From NCBI GenBank assembly GCA_949130485.1, contig OX422185.1, positions 7,231,127 to 7,295,126 of the forward strand: a DNA stretch of 64,000 nt, given 5' to 3'. Both the position numbers and the translations under genes were made by a program. The DNA comes from Agelas oroides. Taxonomy: Eukaryota > Porifera > Demospongiae > Agelasida > Agelasidae. Position 1 is the stretch's first letter; each line of letters starts with the position of its first letter. Below are positions 33,598-46,899 of the stretch, one piece after another. The notes under the pieces are model-generated. The model was given only the letters and a program-made list of their open reading frames with translations. It did no database searches and was not told the origin of the DNA.

Positions 33598-35477
33598 TAA
33601 ACCTGTAACTGGTCGCTTGTTCTGCATGCCAATAATTGCTGCATGTTGTTTACTTTTGCAGCCAACATTTCTATACTACTGGATGATCATGCTGTGAATT
33701 ATTAGCTTCAATGCTCCAGAGCAAGTTAGCCAACTTTTAAAAATCCTCATCGAGAGCTTCCTGAGCTCCAAAACAGTGTGCAATGCATATATATCGCTTA
33801 CTGTTTTAAGCACAAAGGAAGTGATGTAAAGAAAGCGATTTTCTCCATATTTCATGTGGCAATAGGGAAACCATATAAGTGCACGGGGTGTTGGCAACGT
33901 ATTGATACAAAAAGTCTTCTATTTTTGGATTGGAAAGGACATAAGGGTTGAAATTTGTAATACCCAATACTAATTGAGATTCCGAACTTGCATTGTCTGT
34001 GCCTGGGCTATGCCCTAATGATACTACATTACTAAACAGTTTTACACCTTTGCATTTTGCTGAATATTTGCCACAATGTTTAGGTTTGAGCTTTCAAACT
34101 GTCACCATGCATTTGTGTATCTTCAGATATAGAGATGTTCAGTTCAATTTTCAGCTCACTAGAATTGGCTGAAAAGAGCACAACCAAAACGTTTTTCCTA
34201 ATTCAGTTCACAAAGTGAAGCCATAGTGCATGGGTACGTGACAACATGACGACTTTCTACAAAGATTGTAAAAGTGCTTGTGTCCTTACATAAAAAGTTG
34301 GCTCTCTTGCTCTGCTGTGCATGCATGAAAAATCAATGAACCACATTTTCCTGAATAAAATAGACACGCCTGAATGTTGTGCAATGTCAACAATTGCTCA
34401 GGACTTATATATGCAGGCCTCATCAGCTGTGCTGGGGTGACTGGGAGAAGAGGACTACTATCTCATGAACAAAATGGAGTCAGATGGCTGGCATGAACAA
34501 CTGATATCTATAACATCAGCAGAGATACATTGGTGTGGCAGCTTTGTTCTGGAGCTGGCGTTGGACGACCATGCACCCACAGATTTAGCTGGGGGATACT
34601 GCATGCCCGCATACTACAGGCATTATCCAACTGTAAAGCATGTAGATACTGACTAGACACTGACCAATGGCAGCAGACACTTATTTTGCTAGTATAGTAT
34701 ATACCTTCTGTGGCCAAAGCTCCTCAATGACAATATTCTTCTTGCACACATCAGTTTCTGCACACTATACTACACAGATCTAATGGACATCACTCATTAA
34801 TTAGCCACACAAATCAGTCAGATTATATAATCAAAAACCTTCACGTGATCAATTTCCATTTGGAAAATGAAGAGCCAACCAAACAAAAGCTTTATTGTAT
34901 CACATCTAGATTAGAACAACCAAAGGACATCCAGCATATGTAGTAAGTCATAAAATACCCGGTAGTAACCACTGAAACTAATTAATGATAATCACTAAAA
35001 AGTTAGGGAAATTCAGTGGGTTGTTATTATGGTGAAAACCCACTGAATCTTCAACCCCCACATGGCCATGTATGGTCACAGTATATATATAATTATACCA
35101 CTGACAATCAACTACAAATCATTGATAACCACTATGATAAATCCCGACATAGTCCAGGTGGCAAAGCACTGAACAGGTGAAAACCCTCTGAATTCCCCTC
35201 CTTCCAAGCCTACCAAGCTCAATCTGAGCACTGTGTATTGCATACTTGCATGTGCTTTATAACTACTGTGGTTTTCCTTGACAGTTGCATCATTACAGTC
35301 TTTGTTTTTGATAGTTGTATTATAGGTTACAACATAAATTTGTTGCAGTGTTGACGTTATAACACTTAGAAAAACAAATAATTATAGAAAAATGCTAAAT
35401 TTCAAGCACTTAAACACCTAAAAGCAAATACACAAATTAACACAAAAAGATCAACAAAAATGTAGGCAATCATTTAA
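33598..35477. other. intergenic between T6/piggyBac and T7; copy of 12950-14822
   Basis: Non-coding; aligns throughout with unit A apart from small gaps. No additional element was recognised. Confidence 0.5.
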
Positions 35478-37146
35478 TTATGGTGGTAAGGGCTCTTCAT
35501 CAGTTGTACTGTCAAATACTTGGATTGTGTTCACAGAATCTGACTCCTCATTCTCTTCTGCCATTAAGTCTTTCTTCTGAGATTTCTTCCAATTCAAATA
35601 CCATCCAACAGCAGTCAGTGGAAGGGATGGAAGTAGTGAGAGAACTATTCCCTTTATTCCAACCTGTGCTTGAACCATCAACATCACCTCATATAAGGCA
35701 ACAAGTAAAATGACCAGTCCCAGGATTGCAATGATCAAAATCAACTGCACAAGACTTTTTACACAGCGCTTTGGACTGCATCTTCTTCTTGGCTCTTGAC
35801 ACCAATAAAGCAGGTAGGAAATAACGAGTATTAAACTAACAAGTAAAAGTATAAAAAAGATTAAGAGCAGAATTGTAACTTGGGGGTGTGTCAATAGTAG
35901 CACACCAAGGGGAAGAACAGTGATTGTAGCCAACTGTATGCTGATAAGAATGTTCCACAATCCAAAAACATGAACTGATTGCAGCAGGTAGTGCTTACAG
36001 CAGTAATATCTGTGATCATACCTTATTCGTCTCACAATGTAAATGTAGCCATACTGCAGTCTTGTTATGATAAAATGTCTTACAACATAAACAGCAATAA
36101 AAAGCTCAATGATTGTTGCAAATGGAATTATAATTACTTTGGCTAACAGAGTGAGAATTTCATCAGTATAAACAGATGTATTTGATGGAATTGTGCAAGG
36201 AAACCGAGGAAGATGAATGACACATGTAGTAATATCTGGCTCATTGTTAACAATGTGAAATCTGAATGACATTCGAATGTAATTAACATTTAGAACAAAA
36301 GCTATAAATGCTGTTGCCCAATATAAGCATCCAACAAAATCTCCATTGGAAGCTTTGGCTCTTAGTTTTGGGTAATACACAGGCACTGACATTGCAATCA
36401 CAATTGGTGTGAGAACATTTAGAAATACAAAAGTACTTAACAACAAAACACGATAGTAATGACCCATAAATGATTCTGTAACAATGTCATTATAGCTTAT
36501 TGATACATATCCCTTGTCATTGGCATCTGGTGGACCGTGGACTCGTGCATATGCTTTTGCCTGTACATGTGAGAGTACAGTATTTTAGTTATAATCACAT
36601 TTTCTATGTCAACAACAATTCATTATACACAAAAACTTACATACCCAAGAAAGAAGTTGTATCAGGGCTTCCACAACATCATTTTCAGAAACATTGCAAG
36701 GAAGTGAACCAATATGAAGCTGAACAGTCAACCATGAATGGCGCTGGATGCTGTTGTAAACAGTTCTGCTTAAAACATTGTCCATTGCCAGCAACTGATC
36801 GTTTGAAATGAGATCAAGGAAAGGAGATCTGCTCCATTGAAACTTTTGGCGGTATCGGAAGTTGGTTGAGACACCAGGTAAAGAAGAATACCCAGGACAC
36901 TCCTCTGGCACAATACTGCCTATTGTAACAGACACGTTAAAGTAAACATAGTCTTTAGGTGATTCTTGTACCGGAAAGAAATTATGCGCCTTGCATTTGG
37001 TAGAGGGTTTTGTTGTCTGCTTTAAAAGCTTCCTCTAGCTTCTGAAACAGAACTCGGGGTGCCATGTCACCTCTCCCTCCCATAATCAGAGCTGCAATGA
37101 GCAGACTGAGGGAGATGCGTGCACACTGGGTCAGTCTTACAGCCAT
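35478..37146 (-). pseudogene. T7: duplicate of T3 with frameshifted ectodomain exon
   Basis: Exon 2 37146-36645 is 502 nt against 498 in T3. A 4-nt insertion (ATTA) near 36981 shifts the frame after the signal peptide and KTLYQMQG region. Exon 3 36560-35478 (360 codons plus stop) is fully open and about 98% identical to T3 by eye, ending DEEPLPP. The 5'-UTR splice sites and the AP-1/ETS block are retained. A start inside exon 2 could in principle give a truncated product without signal peptide; nothing supports that. Confidence 0.85.
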
Positions 37147-37356
37147 TGATATCTAGTAAAATAAAATCAACATCTAAATGGTGGCCACACGCTCACCGTA
37201 GCATCGCTCCTGGGCCTTCGCCACCGTTCTCCGAGTGATACGGAGGGCGAGGACCTGAAACCGTCACGGCGGCCCAACTGAACAGTTTAAAGATGTGCCT
37301 ACAGAGTTAGCCAGTACTTACAGAGGCACAGCTCCCGACTCGATGAGACTTGGTGC

Positions 37357-37382
37357 TGACTCAGCGGTGACTCAACTTCCTG
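37357..37382 (-). promoter_or_regulatory. twin AP-1-like plus ETS-like block upstream of T7
   Basis: TGACTCA at 37357-37363 and 37368-37374, then AACTTCCTG. Spacing and context are the same as at T3. It is kept although T7 is broken, as expected for a recent duplicate. The 37390-38235 interval beyond it is non-coding and matches unit A with deletions. Confidence 0.45.
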
Positions 37383-38235
37383 CTCGCGGTCGCAACTATG
37401 TGGGTAGTGACACAAAGGTATAATTAGGGGAAATTTGGTGTGGGTAGTGTCACAAATATTTGAGGGGAAATTTTATATGGTCACGGTACGCAAACTTCCA
37501 CTCCCTAGTTATGGAGTGGAAATTTTATTCTCCCCTCCTGGACAGCCATTGTAAACACTTGGGTGTCAAGTTGCAAAGCTGTAGCTACTGTGAATGAATG
37601 ACGCTAAAGTTGAAACAACAGAGCTAGTATATACAGTGCGTAATTTGCCTACCAACACCCTTCAACATCATGAATGTGTTCTTGGTCAAGAAGACAAAAT
37701 TTCGTCCTGATTCCAAATATTCCAGTATTTGATCACTTTCAGTGTGCAAGTATGCATGGGCGCTGGAGGCGGTGACGATCTCGAGCTTTGGAACATATGA
37801 AAATGGCAATATGCAAACTATTCTCATTCCCAAGCACATGCACAAGAGCCTGGGACTGAGGCTATTAGCAAAACATTGAGTACACTAGCTGTTGCTTCAC
37901 ATAAAAGTTCCCCTCCATAGTTAGGGAGGGGGGATTTTATGTACTTCCCAAGACCCCTAGCTACCTATGAGCCTATGAGCTCATCAGAGTAACATTTGAT
38001 GCATTTCAGTGGTGATCCTGAAATTTTACTGTAGTTGACTGTGCAACATAAAGTGTGTGTCTGAGTAGGCATAATAAATTATTGAAAACCTATACACACA
38101 CTTTATTTTGTATTAATGGCCACATTCAGCAATGATAATAAGGGGTATATAGCACACTCTTAATGTATTATAGTAATAGCAAGTAATCATATAGCATGAA
38201 TTGTCTGTAAGTATACCGAGGAGTCTATGCAACCC

Positions 38236-39320
38236 TTACAACAGCAAAGGTTCTTCATCAATGTTACCATCGGTATTCTGAATCTCTTGCTCTCCAGTCA
38301 TTAGCTGAAGTTCTTCTTCATCAGCATTGGCTGCAGCTCTTCTCTGCAATCTTTTTTTTAGGTACCATCCAAGTGCAGACAGTGGAAGCGATGGGAGAAG
38401 GGAGAGCACTATTCCTTTTACTCCAGTATCAATCTGTACTTGTACAAAGAGCATCAACTCATACAGGACAAGCAGTTCAATTACAAGTCCCAGGACCGCA
38501 ATAATTGAAACAAAGTGCACAAATGTTCTTCCACAGTGCCTTACATTGCAACAAATTCTTTTCCTTCTTGGTTCGTGACACTGATACACCAGGTAGGCAG
38601 CAATGAGTGTCAGCCCAACAAGTACCATAACAAGAAACATTAACATGAGGATTGTTTCTTGTGGGTGTACCAATAGCAGTACAGTGAGCGGAATTACAGT
38701 CATGGTAGCCAACTGTATAGTGACCAATATGTTCCACAGTGCCAAAACATGAATGGATTGCAGCAGGTAAAGTTTCCAGTAACGATATCCGTGATTGTAC
38801 CGTAGTCGCATGGCAATGAATTGATGCCTCACAGTGTAAACAGAAATAAGAAGCTCAATGAACACTGCAACTGGAATAATGGTTACTTTGGCTACTCAGG
38901 TAAGAACTTCATCTTTATAAACGGTGGTACTGGCTGGAATTGTGCAGTGCTGATTAGAAAGATGAATGACACAAGAGGTGATGGTTGGAAGATTCTTACC
39001 AAAATGATTCCAAACTGAGTTTGCCATGTATCCAACATTGTAGGTGAAGGTTGTGAATGCTGTTGTCCAGTACAAGCATCCAACAAAATCTCCAGTTGAT
39101 GTTTTTGCTCTTATTTTAGAATAGTACCAAGGTGTTGACTTTGCAAGGACAATTGGTGTAAGAATGTTCAAGAATACAAAAGCACATAGCAGTGAACTTG
39201 AAACGAGTGAGCAAAAGTGTGACTATAGTACGAATCTGTGACATAATCATTATAACTTAGGGATACATATCCTTTGTCTTTTTCTTCTGGTGGTCCATGG
39301 ACTCGTACATATGCCTTTAC
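38236..39320 (-). pseudogene. T8: exon 3 only, duplicate of T4
   Basis: Exon 3 39320-38236 is 1,085 nt (T4: 1,086). A 1-nt deletion near 39196 shifts the frame before TM1, and a TTA to TGA change (stop at 38896-38898) interrupts VLT-LVAKV at TM3. The ectodomain exon is absent: upstream sequence switches at about 39488 to the 3' flank of the T5-type gene T9. The tail NIDEEPLLL is intact. Confidence 0.9.
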
Positions 39321-39510
39321 CTGCACATGTAAGGGTGCATCTGTCTTATAAACCATTCCCATTAGTGTGATATATTACATTACTGTAGGATGTATTTAAT
39401 TCCTACATACCCCAGTAAATAATATTTGCATGGGATGTCTTAATACAAACTTGTACAGGCAACTCAAATCATCCCACACAGTAATAGTATTGTTACTGTT
39501 AACTCTTGAA

Positions 39511-41233
39511 TCATGTTTGTTGAAGATGGTTAAGCTCAGCTTGTTTCATGTAACCAATTTCCAGTATCGTCTGACATCTTCTTTTGATGTACCACCCAAT
39601 TGCAGACAGTGGTAGTAATGGGAGCAGGGAGAACACTAATCCTTTGACACCAGTTCCAATCTGTGCTTCCACTAACAGAATTGTCTCATATAGAGCAAAT
39701 ATAGCAATAATTAGTCCCAGGATTGCAGAAATTAGAACAAAGTTTACAAATGTCTCCACACAGTGTATTGGATTGCAGCAAGCTTGTCTCCATCTAGACT
39801 GCTGACACTGGTACATAATGTAGGCAACAATGAGTACCAAAACAACAAGCACAATCACAAACAATAGTGAAAGAAAAATAGTCTCTTGTGGGTGGATCAA
39901 TAGTAGTACACATACGGGGGTTATAACCATGGTAAACAGCTGTAAGGCTATCTGAATATTCCACAATGCAAGCACATGAACAGTTTGTAGTAGGCAATTA
40001 TTCCAGGAAAAATTTTCGCTATCATGTCCCTGCTCACTTTGGACAGCTGAATAAGATTTCACAGCATAAATGGAAAGTACTAGTTCTATGAAGATAGCAC
40101 TTGGGATGATTGTGAGTTTGCCTACAAGAGTGAGGACTTCATCTCTATAAATATTCATATCAGACGGAATTGAGCAGTTATAGTTAGCAAGATGGATAAT
40201 GCATGATGTAATAGTGGGGCAGCCACGACTGAATTGGTGCGTAAGTGAAGCAGCAATGTATGAAGTATTGCAGAGGAAAGCCACAATAGCTGTTGCCCAG
40301 TACAAACATTCCATGAAGGCTCCAGTTGAGGCAGCAATTCTATTCCTTATTCTTGGGTAGTACAAAGGCAGTGACTTTGCAAGGGTGACTGGTGTGAGAA
40401 TATTCAGAAATAAGAAAGCACATAATAGAGTCAGCCGAAACAACTGAGCATAAGTAGCTTCTTTGTATAGCCCTTTTACGTATACATTAAAACCAATGGA
40501 TACATATCCCCTGTCGTTTTTATTTGGTCTGCCATCAAGTTTTGCGTAGCTCTTCACCTGCACATAAAGAATAAAAAAATGCACAAAGGATAAACTTGCA
40601 TGTATTAAGAAAAAAAAGAAAGCATCTTATACACAGGCCTGGAATAATAAATAGCTATGTCTAATAGATTGTAGTAAATTGTCAAGTGTGAAATGTAAAA
40701 ATAATTACCCAAGTACATATACAGAATATCTACATACCCACGAGAGGAGTCGCAGCAGTGCATTTCGCATATCATCCTCTGTAGTACCACAAGGAAGAGT
40801 ATCAATATGAAGTGGAATATATACGATGTTGTATGAGGTGAAAAATAACTTCACCTACAACATTATCTAACACAAATAACTGATCATATGGAATGAGATC
40901 AAGCAAAGCTGAACTGCTCCACTCAAAGTTCCTGCAGTATGTGAAGTTACTCTGTTCACCAGAAAAGTGAGACCTCTCACAATTTTCAGGCTGCACGCTG
41001 TCAACCATGACACATGTGGCAAGATCAAGCCAGTCACCTCGATTCAAACCTTGAGATGGAAATAATGCCTCTTGCAACAGGTACAACACTTCACGATCTG
41101 TCACCAAAGCATTTTCTAACTTTTGCTGCACAACAAAAGATGCATAGGACACATTGTGAATTTTACTATGCACAACCGTAGCCTCAGCTAGCAGAATCAC
41201 GGAGACAATAGAATATAGTGTGCAAATAGCCAT
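39511..41233 (-). pseudogene. T9: T5-type member with 8-nt deletion in exon 2
   Basis: Exon 2 41233-40738 is 496 nt against 504 in T5 and T10. Eight nucleotides are lost near 40825, where T5 and T10 encode QRRDFIYIPL, so the last ~40 ectodomain residues are out of frame. Exon 3 40557-39511 (348 codons plus stop) is completely open with all seven hydrophobic segments. The signal peptide and sequons are intact. The gene end lies only about 190 bp from the T8 exon-3 start because of the T8/T9 deletion. Confidence 0.85.
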
Positions 41234-41574
41234 AGTGTTTTATATCTGTAAGGAAAAAGTAAAATTACGTCAACTAGCAATCCAAAAGAAAAAACAAACA
41301 AACAGAAAAAAGCAAACAAACAAACAAACAAATCGAATCAAATATAGTGGCAAAGAAATGTTAGACTGCTTTATGCTTACCTAAACTTCTTGGAGCAGAT
41401 TCATTTGCTGACTTAAAGAATAAGTGGTATGCAGATCTAGTATGGAGCCTAAAGGCACTACACCTCCATTTTTTTTCATATGCTAAGTGTTGCTTGGTCC
41501 CCTGCATTGTAGTGCATCAAAATGCACTCAAAATCACAATGCAATGAAGCTGCTAAAAGGCAACATGATAAGTG

Positions 41575-43384
41575 ATATTGATCTTCAGTTCAAGTTTGCA
41601 ACAACACAGAGCTATTAAAATTTATTGAGTATGAAAAAAGGATTCCACGCATAACATCAAATGTGGACAAATAGAAAGCAAGAAGGAACATAGCTAGGCT
41701 CCTCCAGTCATTCTCTTCCTTTTGGCCAGATGTGCCATTGAGCTAAATAGTCATGCACCATAGAGCTGAGTAGCTATATTGATCCAATGTTCCAAACACA
41801 AAATATTTTCCCAATAATTAAACACAAAATATTTTTAACCCTACAAGCATGGTATACATACAATCACAAGCATAATTCTTACTTCAGTACAGCAGTTAGT
41901 CCACTCTAGGTGTCACTGTTCTCAAATAGCAGGTGAATGCACATAATGTGTTAATGTGTTAAATATATACTGCTGGAATGGATAAACAGTAAACATGTTT
42001 CATAAACAATAGTGATTCTTTTGAGAAGTTGACCTTGCAAGTTGCAACACCTCTTTCACCAGTATTGAGACTGCTAAGATTATGAACTTAATTGCAACTA
42101 AAACATCCTGCAAATCATGTACGTAATGCAGACACTATGACATAACATTTCCATGATGTTTCCTACTATTCCTACCACACTCTTTACACCTTCTCATAGC
42201 TATCATGTGAAGGAAGGAGCCCGGGATGTACAATTAGCCAGATTAATGTATGTTTTAATTTTGCAATTCCAAAGTTACATAAATGCACATGTGTCCATAG
42301 CATGTGTTTAAAGGTTATTGTGTATTTGTGGTTCAATTTAGGGACAATGTTGAATGCATCGCAATGTAGAAATAACATAAACGGCAAAGTTGCATGCAAG
42401 GACTTGAATTCCAGTTATATGAAAATGAGTTGATTTACTAAAGCTTTAGCTGAATAAATGTGAATTGAGTGATTCTCTACTTCTCTAATGCCCTACTGAT
42501 GCCTATCACACTGCTCAGTTATGTTCTGAGATATTATAATTAAAACTCGCCAAGTACTTGTTTACGGTATATTTTGCTGTACAGGACTTCCCACTTTAAA
42601 CATGGGGAAATCCATTGACTAAGTAAGTTTTCATTACCATACATTTCCCAATATAGGGACTGTTGCTGACACCCAATTACCGACTATAAGTTGTCTGCTG
42701 GGTAGTTACCCTCTCATTATAATCTCTGGTACCATGGAAAGTTACTCTACCTATATAGCTATCACAACTCCCTATTCGTGTGATTACACATAGCACTTGT
42801 AGAATAAAATCACCCTTTGGGAAATTTTCCTACATTGTCTTGTTGACAAACAACAATATAACATTAAAGGTTTTAGTTCTAGTGCAGCTGAAAACTATAG
42901 CAGTAACCATCCTTCTTACAATTTTTATTTACGTATTTCCCAGTAGTAGGTAATTCTAATGGACTTTACATGGCCTTCTACTTGGTTTGTATGCACTGTG
43001 TAGACTACATTTTTTACATTCATCAACACTTACCCTTACCATGCGCAAGCAAACCCATTATGAAATTAAGCTTCCTACATAGTATGTGGGTCACAGCCAA
43101 AGTACATCTTTGTGGAGAGGGTACCAGGTCTACCTTTGCTTGGAAATTGTGCCACAAACGGAAGAAAGGAGACTTGCTCCCACCTTACCAGCTGGTATCC
43201 TCCTGAGGCTCCAAGACAAGAGTGTGTGAGCAGCAAAGAGCATCTCCATAAACAATATTAGCTAGATTCCTCCACCTTGGCTATCAGGCATGGAAGAAAC
43301 CACTCTCTCTGTCTTGCATTACATACATGATTTTACAGTCAAAGGTCAAAGTATCTTTTAACTCAAACTGGAGGACAAAAGCGT
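41575..43384. other. intergenic upstream of T9 / downstream of T10; no gene seen
   Basis: 41575-42550 matches 50030-51000 (5' flank of T10). From about 42550 the sequence switches to the 3' flank type found at 20550 in unit A. The 42550 point is therefore the boundary between the T9 and T10 units. Confidence 0.6.
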
Positions 43385-46300
43385 AATTGTGTTCATACAC
43401 TGTACTAAATTGTGTTCATACACTGTACTAAATTGTGTTCATACACTGTACTGAATTGTGTTCATACACTGTACTAAATTGTGTTCATACACTGTACTAA
43501 ATTGTGTTCATACACTGTACTAAATTGTGTTCATACACTGTACTAAATTGTGTTCATACACTGTACTAAATTGTGTTCATACACTGTACTAAATTGTGTT
43601 CATACACTGTACTAAATTGTGTTCATACACTGTACTAAATTGTGTTCATACACTGTACTAAATTGTGTTCATACACTGTACTAAATTGTGTTCATACACT
43701 GTACTAAATTGTGTTCATACACTGTACTAAATTGTGTTCATACACTGTACTAAATTGTGTTCATACACTGTACTAAATTGTGTTCATACACTGTACTAAA
43801 TTGTGTTCATACACTGTACTGAATTGTGTTCATACACTGTACTGAATTGTGTTCATACACTGTACTGAATTGTGTTCATACACTGTACTGAATTGTGTTC
43901 ATACACTGTACTGAATTGTGTTCATACACTGTACTGAATTGTGTTCATACACTGTACTGAATTGTGTTCATACACTGTACTGAATTGTGTTCATACACTG
44001 TACTGAATTGTGTTCATACACTGTACTAAATTGTGTTCATACACTGTACTAAATTGTGTTCATACACTGTACTAAATTGTGTTCATACACTGTACTAAAT
44101 TGTGTTCATACACTGTACTAAATTGTGTTCATACACTGTACTAAATTGTGTTCATACACTGTACTAAATTGTGTTCATACACTGTACTAAATTGTGTTCA
44201 TACACTGTACTAAATTGTGTTCATACACTGTACTGAATTGTGTTCATACACTGTACTGAATTGTGTTCATACACTGTACTGAATTGTGTTCATACACTGT
44301 ACTGAATTGTGTTCATACACTGTACTGAATTGTGTTCATACACTGTACTGAATTGTGTTCATACACTGTACTGAATTGTGTTCATACACTGTACTGAATT
44401 GTGTTCATACACTGTACTGAATTGTGTTCATACACTGTACTGAATTGTGTTCATACACTGTACTGAATTGTGTTCATACACTGTACTGAATTGTGTTCAT
44501 ACACTGTACTGAATTGTGTTCATACACTGTACTGAATTGTGTTCATACACTGTACTGAATTGTGTTCATACACTGTACTGAATTGTGTTCATACACTGTA
44601 CTGAATTGTGTTCATACACTGTACTGAATTGTGTTCATACACTGTACTGAATTGTGTTCATACACTGTACTGAATTGTGTTCATACACTGTACTGAATTG
44701 TGTTCATACACTGTACTGAATTGTGTTCATACACTGTACTAAATTGTGTTCATACACTGTACTAAATTGTGTTCATACACTGTACTAAATTGTGTTCATA
44801 CACTGTACTGAATTGTGTTCATACACTGTACTGAATTGTGTTCATACACTGTACTGAATTGTGTTCATACACTGTACTGAATTGTGTTCATACACTGTAC
44901 TGAATTGTGTTCATACACTGTACTGAATTGTGTTCATACACTGTACTGAATTGTGTTCATACACTGTACTGAATTGTGTTCATACACTGTACTGAATTGT
45001 GTTCATACACTGTACTGAATTGTGTTCATACACTGTACTGAATTGTGTTCATACACTGTACTGAATTGTGTTCATACACTGTACTGAATTGTGTTCATAC
45101 ACTGTACTGAATTGTGTTCATACACTGTACTGAATTGTGTTCATACACTGTACTAAATTGTGTTCATACACTGTACTAAATTGTGTTCATACACTGTACT
45201 AAATTGTGTTCATACACTGTACTAAATTGTGTTCATACACTGTACTAAATTGTGTTCATACACTGTACTAAATTGTGTTCATACACTGTACTAAATTGTG
45301 TTCATACACTGTACTAAATTGTGTTCATACACTGTACTAAATTGTGTTCATACACTGTACTAAATTGTGTTCATACACTGTACTGAATTGTGTTCATACA
45401 CTGTACTGAATTGTGTTCATACACTGTACTGAATTGTGTTCATACACTGTACTGAATTGTGTTCATACACTGTACTGAATTGTGTTCATACACTGTACTG
45501 AATTGTGTTCATACACTGTACTGAATTGTGTTCATACACTGTACTGAATTGTGTTCATACACTGTACTGAATTGTGTTCATACACTGTACTGAATTGTGT
45601 TCATACACTGTACTGAATTGTGTTCATACACTGTACTGAATTGTGTTCATACACTGTACTGAATTGTGTTCATACACTGTACTGAATTGTGTTCATACAC
45701 TGTACTGAATTGTGTTCATACACTGTACTGAATTGTGTTCATACACTGTACTGAATTGTGTTCATACACTGTACTGAATTGTGTTCATACACTGTACTGA
45801 ATTGTGTTCATACACTGTACTGAATTGTGTTCATACACTGTACTGAATTGTGTTCATACACTGTACTGAATTGTGTTCATACACTGTACTGAATTGTGTT
45901 CATACACTGTACTGAATTGTGTTCATACACTGTACTGAATTGTGTTCATACACTGTACTGAATTGTGTTCATACACTGTACTGAATTGTGTTCATACACT
46001 GTACTGAATTGTGTTCATACACTGTACTGAATTGTGTTCATACACTGTACTGAATTGTGTTCATACACTGTACTGAATTGTGTTCATACACTGTACTGAA
46101 TTGTGTTCATACACTGTACTGAATTGTGTTCATACACTGTACTGAATTGTGTTCATACACTGTACTGAATTGTGTTCATACACTGTACTGAATTGTGTTC
46201 ATACACTGTACTGAATTGTGTTCATACACTGTACTGAATTGTGTTCATACACTGTACTGAATTGTGTTCATACACTGTACTGAATTGTGTTCATACACTG

Positions 46301-46765
46301 TACTGAATTGTGTTCATACACTGTACTGAATTGTGTTCATACACTGTACTGAATTGTGTTCATACACTGTACTGAATTGTGTTCATACACTGTACTGAAT
46401 TGTGTTCATACACTGTACTGAATTGTGTTCATACACTGTACTGAATTGTGTTCATACACTGTACTGAATTGTGTTCATACACTGTACTGAATTGTGTTCA
46501 TACACTGTACTGAATTGTGTTCATACACTGTACTGAATTGTGTTCATACACTGTACTGAATTGTGTTCATACACTGTACTGAATTGTGTTCATACACTGT
46601 ACTGAATTGTGTTCATACACTGTACTGAATTGTGTTCATACACTGTACTGAATTGTGTTCATACACTGTACTGAATTGTGTTCATACACTGTACTGAATT
46701 GTGTTCATACACTGTACTGAATTGTGTTCATACACTGTACTGAATTGTGTTCATACACTGTACTA
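43385..46765. repeat. 23-bp minisatellite, 147 units
   Basis: The unit starts AATTGTGTTCATACACTG and ends TACTA or TACTG. The first unit starts at 43385 and the last at 46743; the difference is exactly 146 x 23, so there is no net length change. The only variation I saw is the last base (A or G), arranged in long blocks. On the right side a ~66-bp composite unit containing the 23-mer plus ATCTCACAGTGTTACAAA is repeated twice more (to about 46900). The T5 flank has the 23-mer once (about 21388). Confidence 0.97.
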
Positions 46766-46899
46766 AATCTCACAGTGTTACAAAGTGAAGGACAAAAGCA
46801 TAATTGTGTTCATACACTGTACTAAATCTCACAGTGTTACAAACTGGAGGACAAAAGCGTAATTGTGTTCATACACTGTACTAAATCTCACAGTGTTAC

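Larger units (their letters stand above)
24589..41575. repeat. segmental duplication, unit B
   Basis: Second copy of unit A, containing T6-T9. Against A it has gained the MITE (27242-28263) and the piggyBac element (29214-33593). It has lost about 0.6 kb beside the latter and about 3 kb between T8 and T9. Beyond 41575 the sequence continues into DNA (to about 42550) that matches the 5' flank of T10 (50030-51000). Confidence 0.8.

Noticed and set aside
43385-46765. CRISPR array (147 regular repeats)
   Set aside because: There are no spacers between the repeats, the units are contiguous 23-mers, and the setting is an intron-containing animal genome.
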